Source of the DNA: Ignavibacteriota bacterium | GTDB taxonomy: Bacteria; Bacteroidota; Ignavibacteria; UBA10030 | Direction of reading: 5' to 3' | Assembly (NCBI GenBank): GCA_003819715.1 | Contig: RPQN01000026.1 | Span: 1-33,313 of the forward strand | Length of the DNA stretch: 33,313 nucleotides | In this document: one piece after another, positions 9,073-21,380 of the stretch | How positions within the stretch are numbered: the first letter of the stretch is position 1 | Layout: every line of letters begins with the position of its first letter | Notes under the pieces: generated by a model | The model's database searches: none | What the model saw: the letters and a program-made list of their open reading frames with translations, nothing else | What the model was told of the DNA's origin: nothing | Made by a program: the position numbers and the translations under genes

Positions 9073-10446
9073 ATGAAGATATCCGGTAAAATATTATGCG
9101 TGGTACTTTTGGCTATCATTTTTCCAGGAGTGTTGAACGCACAGACTCAAAACAGACCAGTCAACGATGTAACCACACCGTTGTATCTGCTGCAGCCGGA
9201 ATATCCAACACCTTACGGTGCACCGGCTATTGACAGCATAAAAGCGGTATTGAATAAAGTTTATAACTACCTTCATCAGGTGACTCCGGCGAAAGTGATT
9301 GATAAAAACACCAAACAGGAAATCACTGATTTTTCCAAACTCAACAAGGATGCTGCGTTTGCTAAAGCTGATTTTCGTTTGATCAGTTACGAATGGGGTG
9401 TGGCGTATGCCGGTATGATGCTGGCAAGCCAGGTGACCGGTGAAAAGCACTATGCAGAATATGCAACCAAACGGTTGCTGTTCATTGCTGAGTTGGCGGA
9501 GTTCTACCGCAACCATCCGGAGATGGATGCGGAGAGAAGTTCGATAGTTCATTCGGTGCTGCATCCCGGTGCGCTTGATGATGCCGGAGCAATGTGTGCC
9601 GCTATGATCAAAGCCAGTCAAGCCGGCAATGAGGTAGAGGCAAAGGCATTGCGTCCGGTCATTGATAACTTCATAGATTTCATCCGTAACAAACAGTATC
9701 GCCTGCCGGATGGAACATTAGCGCGCAACCGGCCGCATCCCAATACGTTGTGGACGGATGATTTGTTTATGAGTGTCCCCGCGTTGGCTCAGATGGGCAA
9801 ACTGACGGGCGACAACACGTATTATGACGACGCAGTGAAGCAGGTGCTGCAATATTCACAGCGAATGTTTAATGAACAGAAAGGCCTGTATATCCATGGC
9901 TGGGTGCAGGGGATGTCGGTTCATCCGGAATACTTCTGGGGACGTGCCAACGGCTGGGTGGTCTTGGCAATGGTGGAATTGCTGGATGTGCTGCCAAAAA
10001 CCCATCCCGGTTACCAGGGAGTGCTCAAGAAATTGCAAGCGCACGTAAAAGGGCTGGCTCAAGTCCAGGACGGTACAGGTTTTTGGCACCAGTTGTTGGA
10101 TCGCAGCGATACGTATCTGGAAACATCGGCGACAACGATTTATACCTATTCGATTGCCAGGGCAATCAATAACGGTTTCATTGATCCGATGGCTTATGTC
10201 CCGGTCGCAATTTTGGGCTGGAATGCGGTCGCGACCAAAGTGAACAGCAAAGGACAGATTGAAGGTACCTGCGTCGGAACAGGAATGGGCTTTGATCCGG
10301 CATTCTATTACCATCGTCCTGTCAATGTGTTCGCAGCACACGGATATGGTCCTGTAATGCTGGCCGGTTCCGAAATCATCAAGTTGATGCAGAATTATCC
10401 AATGGGAATAAACGAGAGTTCACTGCAACTGAAAACGGGAAAATAA
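9073..10446 (+). CDS. GH105 unsaturated rhamnogalacturonyl/galacturonyl hydrolase
   Basis: I chose the ATG at 9073: it follows an ACGAGGAA ribosome site and gives a clean signal peptide (MKISGKILCVV to LNAQ). An in-frame ATG at 8974 lies inside the upstream GH28 gene and would bury that signal. The 457-residue product has the (alpha/alpha)6-barrel pattern of GH105: EWGVAYAGMM near the start, LDDAGAM, TLWTDDLFM (W227, D229, D230; one Asp matches the catalytic Asp of YteR), and WGRANGW (W289-W295). GH105 enzymes hydrate the 4,5-double bond and release unsaturated galacturonate from the oligosaccharides that pectin or rhamnogalacturonan lyases produce. This fits directly downstream of two lyase genes. 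The product is probably periplasmic. The stop is one base before the ATG of the next gene, which indicates translational coupling. Confidence 0.92.
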   Translation: MKISGKILCVVLLAIIFPGVLNAQTQNRPVNDVTTPLYLLQPEYPTPYGAPAIDSIKAVLNKVYNYLHQVTPAKVIDKNTKQEITDFSKLNKDAAFAKADFRLISYEWGVAYAGMMLASQVTGEKHYAEYATKRLLFIAELAEFYRNHPEMDAERSSIVHSVLHPGALDDAGAMCAAMIKASQAGNEVEAKALRPVIDNFIDFIRNKQYRLPDGTLARNRPHPNTLWTDDLFMSVPALAQMGKLTGDNTYYDDAVKQVLQYSQRMFNEQKGLYIHGWVQGMSVHPEYFWGRANGWVVLAMVELLDVLPKTHPGYQGVLKKLQAHVKGLAQVQDGTGFWHQLLDRSDTYLETSATTIYTYSIARAINNGFIDPMAYVPVAILGWNAVATKVNSKGQIEGTCVGTGMGFDPAFYYHRPVNVFAAHGYGPVMLAGSEIIKLMQNYPMGINESSLQLKTGK

Positions 10447-10447
10447 A

Positions 10448-11521
10448 ATGAACGTCAGGCAGCTTATTTATTTTATATTTTTTCTCCTGGTCATACAAAA
10501 TTCCTGGGCACAGGAAAAACGCAGTTATAAAGTTTTTCAGTTCCCCGCTGATCAAATTCCGCGCATAGATGGAAAGAGTGATGATTGGGGCATCGTTCCG
10601 GAAAGTTATACGGTTGGGATGGATCAGTTATGGGATGACAGCGGCAAACATGACAAGGCGGATCCAAAAAGTCTCGATGTCAAAGTGAAAGTCGGCTGGG
10701 TGAAAGGAATGGACCGCCTCTATTTTTTATATGAAGCGTATGATGATTATTGGGATTTTGCGCTGCCCGGTCTGCACAACGATATTTTCGAACTGGTGGT
10801 AGATGGTGATCAATCGGGTGGACCATTCATCGATCGTTTTCATCCCAATAAAGACTTGAGCGGTATGGACGCGTACTTTTCTTTTCACGGTGTTCATGCG
10901 CAAAATTATCACATTTTTACCCCGGCAGAAGGAAAGGATTGGGCGTTGGTGTGGGGAAGCCAGCCATGGATAAAAGAATTGCCGTACGCGAACTCTGTTT
11001 GTCGGTACAATTTTAAACCCGGTGAATCCGGAAAATTGGTTCTGGAGTTTTGGATAACACCGTTCGATTATGCCGGAAACGATCCGTCGCGTGCAGTGAA
11101 ATCCATTCTCACTGAAAATAAAAATATTGGCTTGTGCTGGGCAATTATTGATTACGACGATGTCAACAAGGAAAGCAACAATGGATTCTGGAATCTTTCC
11201 AAAGAGCATAAGATGTATGGAAACGCTTCATTCGCCTTACCATTTAAATTGATGCCGCTGGAAGAGCGGTTCAAAAAGCCAATCGATGCTCAATGGACTT
11301 TTTCGGTATTCGATATGAACCGGCGCATGGTCGCTTTTATTGATCAATCCGAGGGGAAGATTGATTCCTGGAAGTGGGATTTTGGCGATGGATCAACTTC
11401 CGAAGAACAAAATCCGATTCATCAATACAAAGAAGCCGGGCAATATGTAGTCGTACTTTGGGTTCATGGTCCGGCGGGAAAATCACGGCGCGCTAAAGTC
11501 TGGGATGTGGCCGTAAAATAA
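10448..11521 (+). CDS. CBM9-like / PKD domain secreted protein of the pectin locus
   Basis: The 357-residue protein has a signal peptide (about 1-22, ending SWAQ). It then has a CBM9-like beta-sandwich (about 38-250) recognisable by PRIDGKSDDW, the hydrophobic strand RLYFLYEAYDDYWDF and NDIFELVVDGD. A PKD domain (about 275-357) follows, with the signature WDFGDGSTS and the closing Y-x-V-V-L strand. No catalytic motif is visible. Proteins with this layout occur beside pectin lyases in Bacteroidetes-type loci and are usually taken as surface or periplasmic glycan binders; that function is inferred. The start overlaps the ribosome-loading zone of the GH105 stop (one-base gap), so it is the last gene of the first operon. 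The following 300 bases contain no gene. Confidence 0.75.
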   Translation: MNVRQLIYFIFFLLVIQNSWAQEKRSYKVFQFPADQIPRIDGKSDDWGIVPESYTVGMDQLWDDSGKHDKADPKSLDVKVKVGWVKGMDRLYFLYEAYDDYWDFALPGLHNDIFELVVDGDQSGGPFIDRFHPNKDLSGMDAYFSFHGVHAQNYHIFTPAEGKDWALVWGSQPWIKELPYANSVCRYNFKPGESGKLVLEFWITPFDYAGNDPSRAVKSILTENKNIGLCWAIIDYDDVNKESNNGFWNLSKEHKMYGNASFALPFKLMPLEERFKKPIDAQWTFSVFDMNRRMVAFIDQSEGKIDSWKWDFGDGSTSEEQNPIHQYKEAGQYVVVLWVHGPAGKSRRAKVWDVAVK

Positions 11522-14994
<3,473 letters not shown>

Positions 14995-14996
14995 GT

Positions 14997-15068
14997 GTCG
15001 TGACCGTCACTTACCCTGTTCAAACTTGGAGAGTGACGGTCACGAGCGGTCACGACGGGGATATTTTT
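14997..15068 (+). terminator. Hairpin terminator after the beta-galactosidase gene, with two competing stems
   Basis: A perfect 13-bp stem pairs 14999-15011 with 15032-15044 around a 20-base loop. A third copy of the arm at 15047-15056 can pair instead with 14997-15006. A run of seven T residues follows at about 15062-15068. The T-tract is 17 bases from the first stem but only about 6 from the alternative stem. This suits termination of plus-strand transcription from the beta-galactosidase gene. It lies directly between two convergent genes and could also slow transcription from the other side. Confidence 0.65.
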
Positions 15069-17048
15069 TTATTGCAATAATATCATCTTCTTTGTTTGAA
15101 TATAATTTTCTGTCCTCAGCTGATAAAAATAAATTCCACTTGTGAGATTGCCCGCGTTAAAAGTCACTTCATAATTGCCGGGAGCCTTTTTTTCGTTTAC
15201 CAGAGTTGCGATTTCCCTGCCGCGCAGGTCGAACACTTTCAACGTAATATAACTGTTTTGTGGAATTGCGTATCGGATTTTTGTACTCGGATTAAAGGGA
15301 TTGGGATAATTCGTAAAAAGTGAAAATGTGTTCGGGATATCACTACCGCGATGCTCAACGGTCGTTGGGGTAGTATTTATTAGTTGAATGAGTTCAATAC
15401 CATTTCCGGTTCCCAGATTGCGGCTGTACTGTTTATCTGTAGAATTGTTCCAGTGCTCGTGTACTCCCAGACTTTGCAGCGGGATGCCATCGTTTTCCGG
15501 ATCGTAAACCGTGCCTGAAGGCGGATGGTTGGCTTGGGCTGCTTCGTGGAGATAATTGTCGGGTGTGCCTGCGGGCACGACTCCCGCAGACCGTAAAAAG
15601 TCCAGCATGACCGACTCAATGGCGACGAAATCCTGACTCATGAACAAACTCGAGGCTTGCCGGCCTTTGAAGGGTGGAGCCGACCAGTACTTCGGGCGAA
15701 TACTTTCACCAATAAACAGAAAAGTCTTGCCGCCCAGGTCTTTATGTCCCATAAGATCAACCAGGGCATTGTAAGTTCCCATGGGGCGCATGGGAAGGTC
15801 AGCAGTGAAATTGAGGGAGGCGACCGTCTTGTGCATAAAGAACGGACACCACCCGTGGTAATAATAAGCGTTCCCCGGTGGTGGATTGGGATGCCAGACT
15901 GAACCGAAGAAGTTCTTGGCGCAGAGTGTAACGCCTGCCAGTTCATGGTAGCGCGGCAGACATATGTTTATGAGATACTTGGCTCTTGATACCACCGTGG
16001 GCAGGCAGACCTTGCCGCTGCCTGAAACGAGGTTCGGATCGCCATAATAGACCCGACAGTTGGTATCGGGAACAACCTTTTCCCTGATACCCGGTTCGCT
16101 TCCGGGGCCGTTTTCATAATTATGTCCATCCACGCGATCTGTGGCGTCACCTTCAGCCCAGCGCACGCCGGGAAAGTCCGCATGGCAGTATTTGTAGACC
16201 GGGTCGCCATGATAAAAGTTGCAGTCATAGATGGCGATATCTGCTTCCGGTATGCCGCCCTTATTTACCAGCTGCCAGAGCATAGCATGAAGCATTTGCG
16301 GACAGGGCCGGCCATCCTGGCTGTCGGTCCATTGGTAGAAACGGGAGAAGATGTTGTTGACCTTGATGGCGATCTTGTCTCCTGCCTTATAGCCCACATC
16401 GTTTTGGTTGTAACGCGTTTTATTAAAATACTTGAAGAGAGAATCCCAGGACTTGACCGGATCGTTAATACCCGTAAGATTGAGGAGCGCTTGATCCATC
16501 ATATGCTGGGCTTCCACCGGATCGGTGCGTTTATCTTCCCACCACCAGCCAGTGGTACTGCCGCGATCACAGAGCAGACTGTCGTATACCCACACGACGC
16601 GTCCGGGTTTAATCCCTTTTGCAGTACCCGCAGGAGTGTTCGCAGAATCGGTGGGGACAAAGGTTGCAGCTGTCCCCGCAATACCGGGTGTATCGCTCAA
16701 GGTAAGAACGCTCAGCAGAATCGCTGCTGCTAAACTGATCGCTCCCACCACATACCGTTGACTTTGAAACAGGTTACGAGTTCGTTGTAGAATCAATGAG
16801 GAACCGATAAGTCCCAACAACCAGACAATAAAGCCGGTGGCGAGTGGTTGTGCAACCTTTTGGCAGGGATATGTCGCACGGCTGGGCTTGGGTACAACCC
16901 GGATGAGAACCCAAATAACCGAGGCCAGGCCAAGAACAACCCAAAGCCATTTAGCTTTTCTTGTTCCTTTGTTAAGTCCGGTTATTTTTCCGGTTCGAGG
17001 ACACACAGTAAACTGTTTCATGAGCAGTTGGCTGATTTTTGAAAACAT
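15069..17048 (-). CDS. DUF362 domain protein with N-terminal membrane helices and C-terminal type IX sorting domain
   Basis: I chose the ATG at 17048 because AGGAGGAG lies seven bases upstream; a longer frame opens at 17120 without such a site. The 659-residue product has a charged N-terminus, three hydrophobic segments (about 33-52, 68-87 and 98-118), a low-complexity linker with TGTAAT-type residues, then a DUF362 domain (about 148-540) with VNNIFSRFYQ, YDCNFYHGDPV, YLINICLPRYH and CAKNFFGSV. Residues 578-659 are a type IX sorting domain (YPNPFNPSTK, ending KKMILLQ). DUF362 proteins are of unknown or poorly defined function; some relatives bind iron-sulfur clusters, but no ferredoxin CxxCxxC motif is visible here. 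Membrane helices plus a sorting domain are hard to reconcile topologically. It is the only clear minus-strand gene in the window and converges with the beta-galactosidase gene, so it has its own transcription unit. Confidence 0.85.
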   Translation of the reverse strand: MFSKISQLLMKQFTVCPRTGKITGLNKGTRKAKWLWVVLGLASVIWVLIRVVPKPSRATYPCQKVAQPLATGFIVWLLGLIGSSLILQRTRNLFQSQRYVVGAISLAAAILLSVLTLSDTPGIAGTAATFVPTDSANTPAGTAKGIKPGRVVWVYDSLLCDRGSTTGWWWEDKRTDPVEAQHMMDQALLNLTGINDPVKSWDSLFKYFNKTRYNQNDVGYKAGDKIAIKVNNIFSRFYQWTDSQDGRPCPQMLHAMLWQLVNKGGIPEADIAIYDCNFYHGDPVYKYCHADFPGVRWAEGDATDRVDGHNYENGPGSEPGIREKVVPDTNCRVYYGDPNLVSGSGKVCLPTVVSRAKYLINICLPRYHELAGVTLCAKNFFGSVWHPNPPPGNAYYYHGWCPFFMHKTVASLNFTADLPMRPMGTYNALVDLMGHKDLGGKTFLFIGESIRPKYWSAPPFKGRQASSLFMSQDFVAIESVMLDFLRSAGVVPAGTPDNYLHEAAQANHPPSGTVYDPENDGIPLQSLGVHEHWNNSTDKQYSRNLGTGNGIELIQLINTTPTTVEHRGSDIPNTFSLFTNYPNPFNPSTKIRYAIPQNSYITLKVFDLRGREIATLVNEKKAPGNYEVTFNAGNLTSGIYFYQLRTENYIQTKKMILLQ

Positions 17049-17055
17049 GGTTATT

Positions 17056-17063
17056 CTCCTCCT
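17056..17063 (-). promoter_or_regulatory. Strong ribosome binding site that fixes the DUF362 gene start
   Basis: Read on the minus strand this is AGGAGGAG, seven bases before the ATG at 17048. It is the strongest Shine-Dalgarno match I noticed in the window and argues against the longer frame that opens at 17120. Confidence 0.8.
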
Positions 17064-17314
17064 GTTTAAACTATAATACTCCGGTGGCGATTTATGGTCC
17101 GCGTAGAGATTCACCTTCATACCAATATGAGGCGTAATAATAAATGTTGTAAAAAGCTAATACTTAAACGTTAAAGTTGAATGTGGTCAAAGTCAAGTGT
17201 ACACATCACGTAATCTACCAAGGTCTGTTTTGAGCTGTTTGTCGTGAAAAATGGTAAAGAATGGTGGCCAACTGATCGGCAGGATCGAGTTCGCGGTGCT
17301 GTAAATTATTCCAA

Positions 17315-17545
17315 CACAAAATACAAAATCCCCCAAATCCTCTGGAGGATTTATTAAACCAAATCTTTCCGCCAAACAGCATGGCGGATTTCGTTCTCTG
17401 CCTTCGGCGGATCACTCAACAATCTTCATTCTTAAATCTTCAATCTAAAATCCTCAGGAGCGGGGGGAAGAACTTATCCGAAGTCAGCCTCATTGTTGAT
17501 GCTCCAATCAGCGATTTTATGTAAAAAAAGGATTGAATGCTATGA
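17315..17545. repeat. Dispersed intergenic repeat, copy A
   Basis: This copy starts at CACAAAATACAAAATCCCCC, continues through a GGAGGATTTATTAAA block, an AT-rich TCTTCAATCT block and AGCGGGGGG, and ends with CAGCGATTTTAT and GATTGAATGCTATGA. The same order of blocks occurs in copy C (26413-26600). Copy A has an additional stretch of about 50 bases between the GGATTTATTAAA block and the TCTTCAATCT block, which itself holds a GCCAAACAGCATGGCGG inverted repeat. Read leftwards, AAATCC and GGATTT form a short hairpin followed by a T-rich tract, which may insulate the DUF362 gene. Confidence 0.7.
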
Positions 17546-17751
17546 TAACACAAATCGACCTCCATTTGTGAGGAATGGTGTAGCGGTCAACTTAAAAATA
17601 TGATTTCACCTATATGTAAATATTTTCACTCTCCATTCTCCAAAACCAAAGATTTCTTCGTTTGAGTGGCAAATATGACTTGATATACATTTCAGGACGA
17701 TTGTGTCGTTTGATTTCTATTTATTGCAGGTGCGAAAATGAGGGAAAATCT

Positions 17752-19068
17752 ATGTTCTTCTCATTTCTTCAAAATAATCTAACATTTGGAGGCATTGTGG
17801 CAAAGGAAATCGTTGCAATCGTCATCTTTTTATTGAGCTTCATTATTCCGGTGTATGGACAATCTGTCGGTCGGGTTGAAATTCACACGTTCCACTCAAG
17901 CGCACTCGGTATCAATAAATCATATTACATTTATCTTCCGGCAAATTATGATGCGAGCAGTGATCGTTACCCGGTTGTTTATTTTCTAAGGCAGCACGAA
18001 TCCGAATGGTTCGATGGGACCAGATCGGGACGTAACGGGAATACATTAAAGAATGTGTTGGATTCACTTATTGATAAAGGCTATATCGGAAAAACCATCG
18101 CTGTCGGCCCCAGCACCGGCAGCGATGACAGTCAGGTCTATGCCTGTGTGAACATGTTGCACCCGGAACTCACAACGAGCCCAGGGATCGGTACTGGGCG
18201 TTTTGAAGATTATTTTACCCGGGATCTTATTCCGCATATCGATTCGAGTTTCAGAACAATTCCGGATCGCGGACACCGCGGGATTGATGGATTTTCACTC
18301 GGCGGATTTGCATCCACCGTTCTTGCTCTCCGCAATCCACAATATTTTTGTTCTGTCGGCAGTTATGATGGTACACTCATGTGGCGCAATCTGGTGAATC
18401 TCAGCGGTGGAATTGATATGACGTGGCTTGGTGCGGTATCGGATCAGCTTTTTGGCGCAATGTTCGGTCTGCCGAGGGATGTCAACTATATGCTGCAGTT
18501 TAGTGTATTGAACATCCTGATGTCGGCAAGTCCCGAGAAACTTGATAGTATCAGATCGATCCGGTTTCATATTCATGCCGGTTACTCGACCGATCTCAGT
18601 GTTGGAAATTTATTAAGGAGTATACCGTTCGTCGATTCGCTTGCAGCAAAAGGTATCATCAATACATTTCCCGATATCAGATTAAGTCCCACCGCCATTC
18701 ACACATTTGGTTATGCCGATATGCATGCAAGCATGTCGCTTATTAAACATTGGGAAACATTTCAGCGAACGACGGGCGTCAACACTCACCAAGCTGCCGT
18801 TCCTGCGAGTGCTCAATTATATCAGAACTATCCCAATCCGTTTAATCCGACAACAGTAATCGGTTATGCACTTTCAAAAAGCGGCCATGTAAGCATCAGA
18901 GTATTTGATTTACTCGGACGGGAAATTACTACTTTGGTAAACGAGGAAAAGTTTGCAGGAAAATATCAAGTAACATGGGGAGCATCACAGATACCGAGCG
19001 GTGTTTATTTTTATTGCCTGCAAGCCGACAATTACAAGGAAGTGAAAAAGCTCATCTTGCTTCGTTGA
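17752..19068 (+). CDS. Secreted CE1-like (esterase D type) carbohydrate esterase with type IX sorting domain
   Basis: The frame opens at 17662. I prefer the ATG at 17752, preceded by GAGGGAAAA; a GTG at 17797 behind GGAGG would give a shorter, very clean signal peptide (VAKEIVAIV to VYGQ) and is a real alternative. Counted from 17752 the protein has 438 residues. The esterase domain shows YYIYLPANYD, YPVVYFL, and the nucleophile elbow GFSLGG with Ser182, followed by HTFGYADMH near the end, whose histidine may complete the triad. CE1-like enzymes remove feruloyl or acetyl esters from plant polysaccharides, but the family also includes unrelated esterases, so the substrate is open. Residues 357-438 are a type IX sorting domain (YQNYPNPFNPTT, ending KKLILLR), so it should reach the cell surface. 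A strong hairpin terminator lies 56 bases downstream, so the gene is probably a single unit. Confidence 0.82.
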   Translation: MFFSFLQNNLTFGGIVAKEIVAIVIFLLSFIIPVYGQSVGRVEIHTFHSSALGINKSYYIYLPANYDASSDRYPVVYFLRQHESEWFDGTRSGRNGNTLKNVLDSLIDKGYIGKTIAVGPSTGSDDSQVYACVNMLHPELTTSPGIGTGRFEDYFTRDLIPHIDSSFRTIPDRGHRGIDGFSLGGFASTVLALRNPQYFCSVGSYDGTLMWRNLVNLSGGIDMTWLGAVSDQLFGAMFGLPRDVNYMLQFSVLNILMSASPEKLDSIRSIRFHIHAGYSTDLSVGNLLRSIPFVDSLAAKGIINTFPDIRLSPTAIHTFGYADMHASMSLIKHWETFQRTTGVNTHQAAVPASAQLYQNYPNPFNPTTVIGYALSKSGHVSIRVFDLLGREITTLVNEEKFAGKYQVTWGASQIPSGVYFYCLQADNYKEVKKLILLR

Positions 19069-19123
19069 TAGGCATAAAAGCTATCCTGATAAACATCGGG
19101 AGAGAGTGCAGTACTGTATACGA

Positions 19124-19157
19124 AAAATCCCATTGATTTATAGATCAATGGGATTTT
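19124..19157 (+). terminator. Terminator hairpin after the esterase gene
   Basis: AAAATCCCATTGAT (19124-19137) pairs perfectly with ATCAATGGGATTTT (19144-19157) around a 6-base loop. The stem ends in T residues on the plus strand and, by symmetry, on the minus strand, so it may work in both directions. It stands 56 bases after the esterase stop. Confidence 0.85.
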
Positions 19158-19304
19158 CCTTACAGTGCGTAGGGGGGGGGATCTCCGCCTACACTGCGTT
19201 TCGGCGAGAGAGGCGAACGTGGTTCTTCATCCAAGCATTATGAAAATAAAAATCCCGGAGGATCCCGCCAGACAATCCGGCGGGCAAGCCGGTGCTTTTA
19301 TATC

Positions 19305-19358
19305 GTTCTTCAATCTACATCCTTAAATCTTCAATCTGAAATTCTAAGTAGCGGGGGG
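19305..19358. repeat. Dispersed repeat core, copy B1
   Basis: This is the AT-rich core of the repeat: two TCTTCAATCT units followed by AAGTAGCGGGGGG. It lacks the flanking blocks that copies A and C share. Confidence 0.6.
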
Positions 19359-19435
19359 ATTCTGCGCCAGAGGCGCATGAACCTTCGGCACAGAACCCAC
19401 AATCGAACAATCTCCAATCGCCGGAAAAACAAAAA

Positions 19436-19454
19436 ACCACGGATGAACCGTGGT
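19436..19454 (-). terminator. Leftward terminator-like hairpin without an evident gene
   Basis: ACCACGG and CCGTGGT form a 7-bp stem with a 5-base loop. Read on the minus strand it is followed by TTTTTTGTTTTT (19424-19435). This is a typical intrinsic terminator, yet no minus-strand gene lies to its right. Confidence 0.55.
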
Positions 19455-19461
19455 CAGTATT

Positions 19462-19521
19462 GTTCTTCATTCTAAAATCTTCAATCTTCGATCTTAGTTC
19501 TTCAATCTTTAGTAGCGGGGG
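19462..19521. repeat. Dispersed repeat core, copy B2
   Basis: Two TCTTCAATCT units, with an additional TCTTCGATCT between them, are followed by AGTAGCGGGGG. It closely resembles the core of copy C and begins directly after the leftward hairpin at 19436-19454. Confidence 0.6.
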
Positions 19522-19751
19522 CACGTACTTCTCTCTACTCTCAACAATGCATTATGTCGTAGAAATGCCGCTAGATAAAATTTCTAGGAATTAATATTGG
19601 ATATTTGGAGCTCCTTTCAGCGATTTCCAGTAAAAACACAGAAATGCCGATGTTGATTGCAAGACAGTATGCGCAAAACGTATCCGTAATCCCGCCTTTT
19701 GTATACGTCCTACAGAATATTCTTTCTGTATATTTGTACTGTAATATTTAA

Positions 19752-19967
<216 letters not shown>

Positions 19968-20192
19968 ACGTGAACCATATATATCAAAATAAGTTTATCC
20001 AAAAATGTTTACTCTTATCTTTCTGTTGTTTGTTGTTTCTTTTTCTGATACTATTTTTAAATCATAGAAATATATTGAGTTGTTTGATTCGAGACATCTA
20101 AAGTTGCGTATGTGTTACTTTGTTCACTCTACATTGTTCTACAGCTTATCGATGAATAATACGTACTATCAAAATCGGAAGAATTTGTAAAT

Positions 20193-21380
20193 ATGGATGA
20201 CATAATTTCTCCCCCCACTCCATCAAACCGAATAATATTAGCAGATGCCTTACGAGGTTTCGGACTTATGGGAATTCTCTTTTTGCATTCATTAGAGCAT
20301 TTTCAATTGTTTGTCAGAGGAACTGAACTCATTGGACCTTTTTCAGAACAGACTGATAAAATTGTAATGGACGCATGTTCCTTCCTTTTCCAATCAAAAG
20401 CCTATGTCATATTTGCGCTTATGTTCGGTTTCAGTTTTTGGTTACAATACCAAAATCGCATTGAAAAAGGAAGCGACTTCACTCCGCGATTTCTATGGCG
20501 TATGTTCATTCTGCTAGGATTCGGGTTTCTTCATATGCTCGTCTATTCGGCAGATATTCTCGCCATTTACGCATTATTATCGGTGTTTCTTATTGTTTCA
20601 AGAAAATGGCCCGATTGGGTACTCGTGATTTTTGCCGCTTTTCTTTTGATAGAACCGTTCTACATGGTTCGCTTATATATCAGTTTAAACAATCCGGAAG
20701 TCTCTCTCTTTTTTAATCCACCGAGTGGATATTGGCGTCCACTTTATCCTTTAATGCAGCAAGAATCACTCCTGGAGTTGATAAAGGGGAATCTTCAATT
20801 CGGATGGAAAGCGATGCCAATCTGGTCATGGGAACATGGTCGTTTACTCCAAACGCCAGGACTCTTTATATTAGGCATGTTGGCCGCAAGAAGAAAAATC
20901 TTTACGCCGGCGTCTTTCAAATTCTATGCGATAATTTTTGTCATTTCATTATTTATTTTTCTTCCATTACATGAAGCCAGGGAACACCTCAAGGTGTGGA
21001 CGGTCGATTCAGAGAGTTTTCGTCGTCAGTTACGTCTTATTCTCGAAGCATATAGCAACCTGGCACAAGCGTTTATGTGGGTGTCGCTTTTCTGTATAGT
21101 TTGGAAGTTTAAATCCGTGAATTCAGTCTTAAAAGTGCTTGCTCCATTTGGGAAAATGAGCCTTACCAATTATGTATTCATGAGTGTAATGGGAGTTTTT
21201 GCTTTTCATGGAGTAGGGCTTGGACTTTATCGTTACTTAGGAACAACAATGTCCCTTTTTTATGCACTCGCTGCGCTTGCCAGTCAACTTATTATTTCTC
21301 ATGTCTGGCTCAAGAACTTCAAATACGGTCCGTTGGAGTATCTGTGGAGGAAACTTTCCTGGATCGGATACAAGAAATAA
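20193..21380 (+). CDS. DUF418 family membrane protein
   Basis: The 395-residue protein opens, after a short cytoplasmic tail, with RIILADALRGFGLMGILFLH, the signature start of DUF418 (YeiB-like) proteins. Several hydrophobic segments follow (for example around residues 20-37, 65-85, 105-125, 130-155, 225-260 and 290-370). The C-terminal part has the DUF418 pattern FGKMSLTNY and ends with GPLEYLWRKLSW. The family is an inner-membrane group distantly related to acyltransferases and its function is not established. It stands alone, 225 bases after the aldo/keto reductase remnant and 163 bases before the next gene. Nothing ties it directly to pectin use. Confidence 0.85.
   Translation: MDDIISPPTPSNRIILADALRGFGLMGILFLHSLEHFQLFVRGTELIGPFSEQTDKIVMDACSFLFQSKAYVIFALMFGFSFWLQYQNRIEKGSDFTPRFLWRMFILLGFGFLHMLVYSADILAIYALLSVFLIVSRKWPDWVLVIFAAFLLIEPFYMVRLYISLNNPEVSLFFNPPSGYWRPLYPLMQQESLLELIKGNLQFGWKAMPIWSWEHGRLLQTPGLFILGMLAARRKIFTPASFKFYAIIFVISLFIFLPLHEAREHLKVWTVDSESFRRQLRLILEAYSNLAQAFMWVSLFCIVWKFKSVNSVLKVLAPFGKMSLTNYVFMSVMGVFAFHGVGLGLYRYLGTTMSLFYALAALASQLIISHVWLKNFKYGPLEYLWRKLSWIGYKK

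Larger units (their letters stand above)
17049..17751. other. Long intergenic tract with repeat copy A, between divergent genes
   Basis: No intact gene is seen. The segment separates the minus-strand DUF362 gene from the plus-strand esterase gene, so it should hold both promoters, but I could not locate either with confidence. It contains repeat copy A (17315-17545). A short minus-strand stretch around 17230-17310 reads like protein (NLQHRELDPADQLATIL), but I do not recognise it and it has no start or conserved motif. An extended in-frame stretch from 17662 leads into the esterase without a good ribosome site. Confidence 0.5.

Noticed and set aside
16122-16733. A 203-codon plus-strand frame inside the DUF362 gene
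   Set aside because: It is antisense to the DUF362 domain, which is supported by a strong ribosome site and a sorting domain. The frame has no recognisable motif.
19305-19521. Possible CRISPR-like array from the repeated TCTTCAATCT units
   Set aside because: Units are only about 10 bases, spacing is irregular, some are nearly adjacent, and no cas gene is present.
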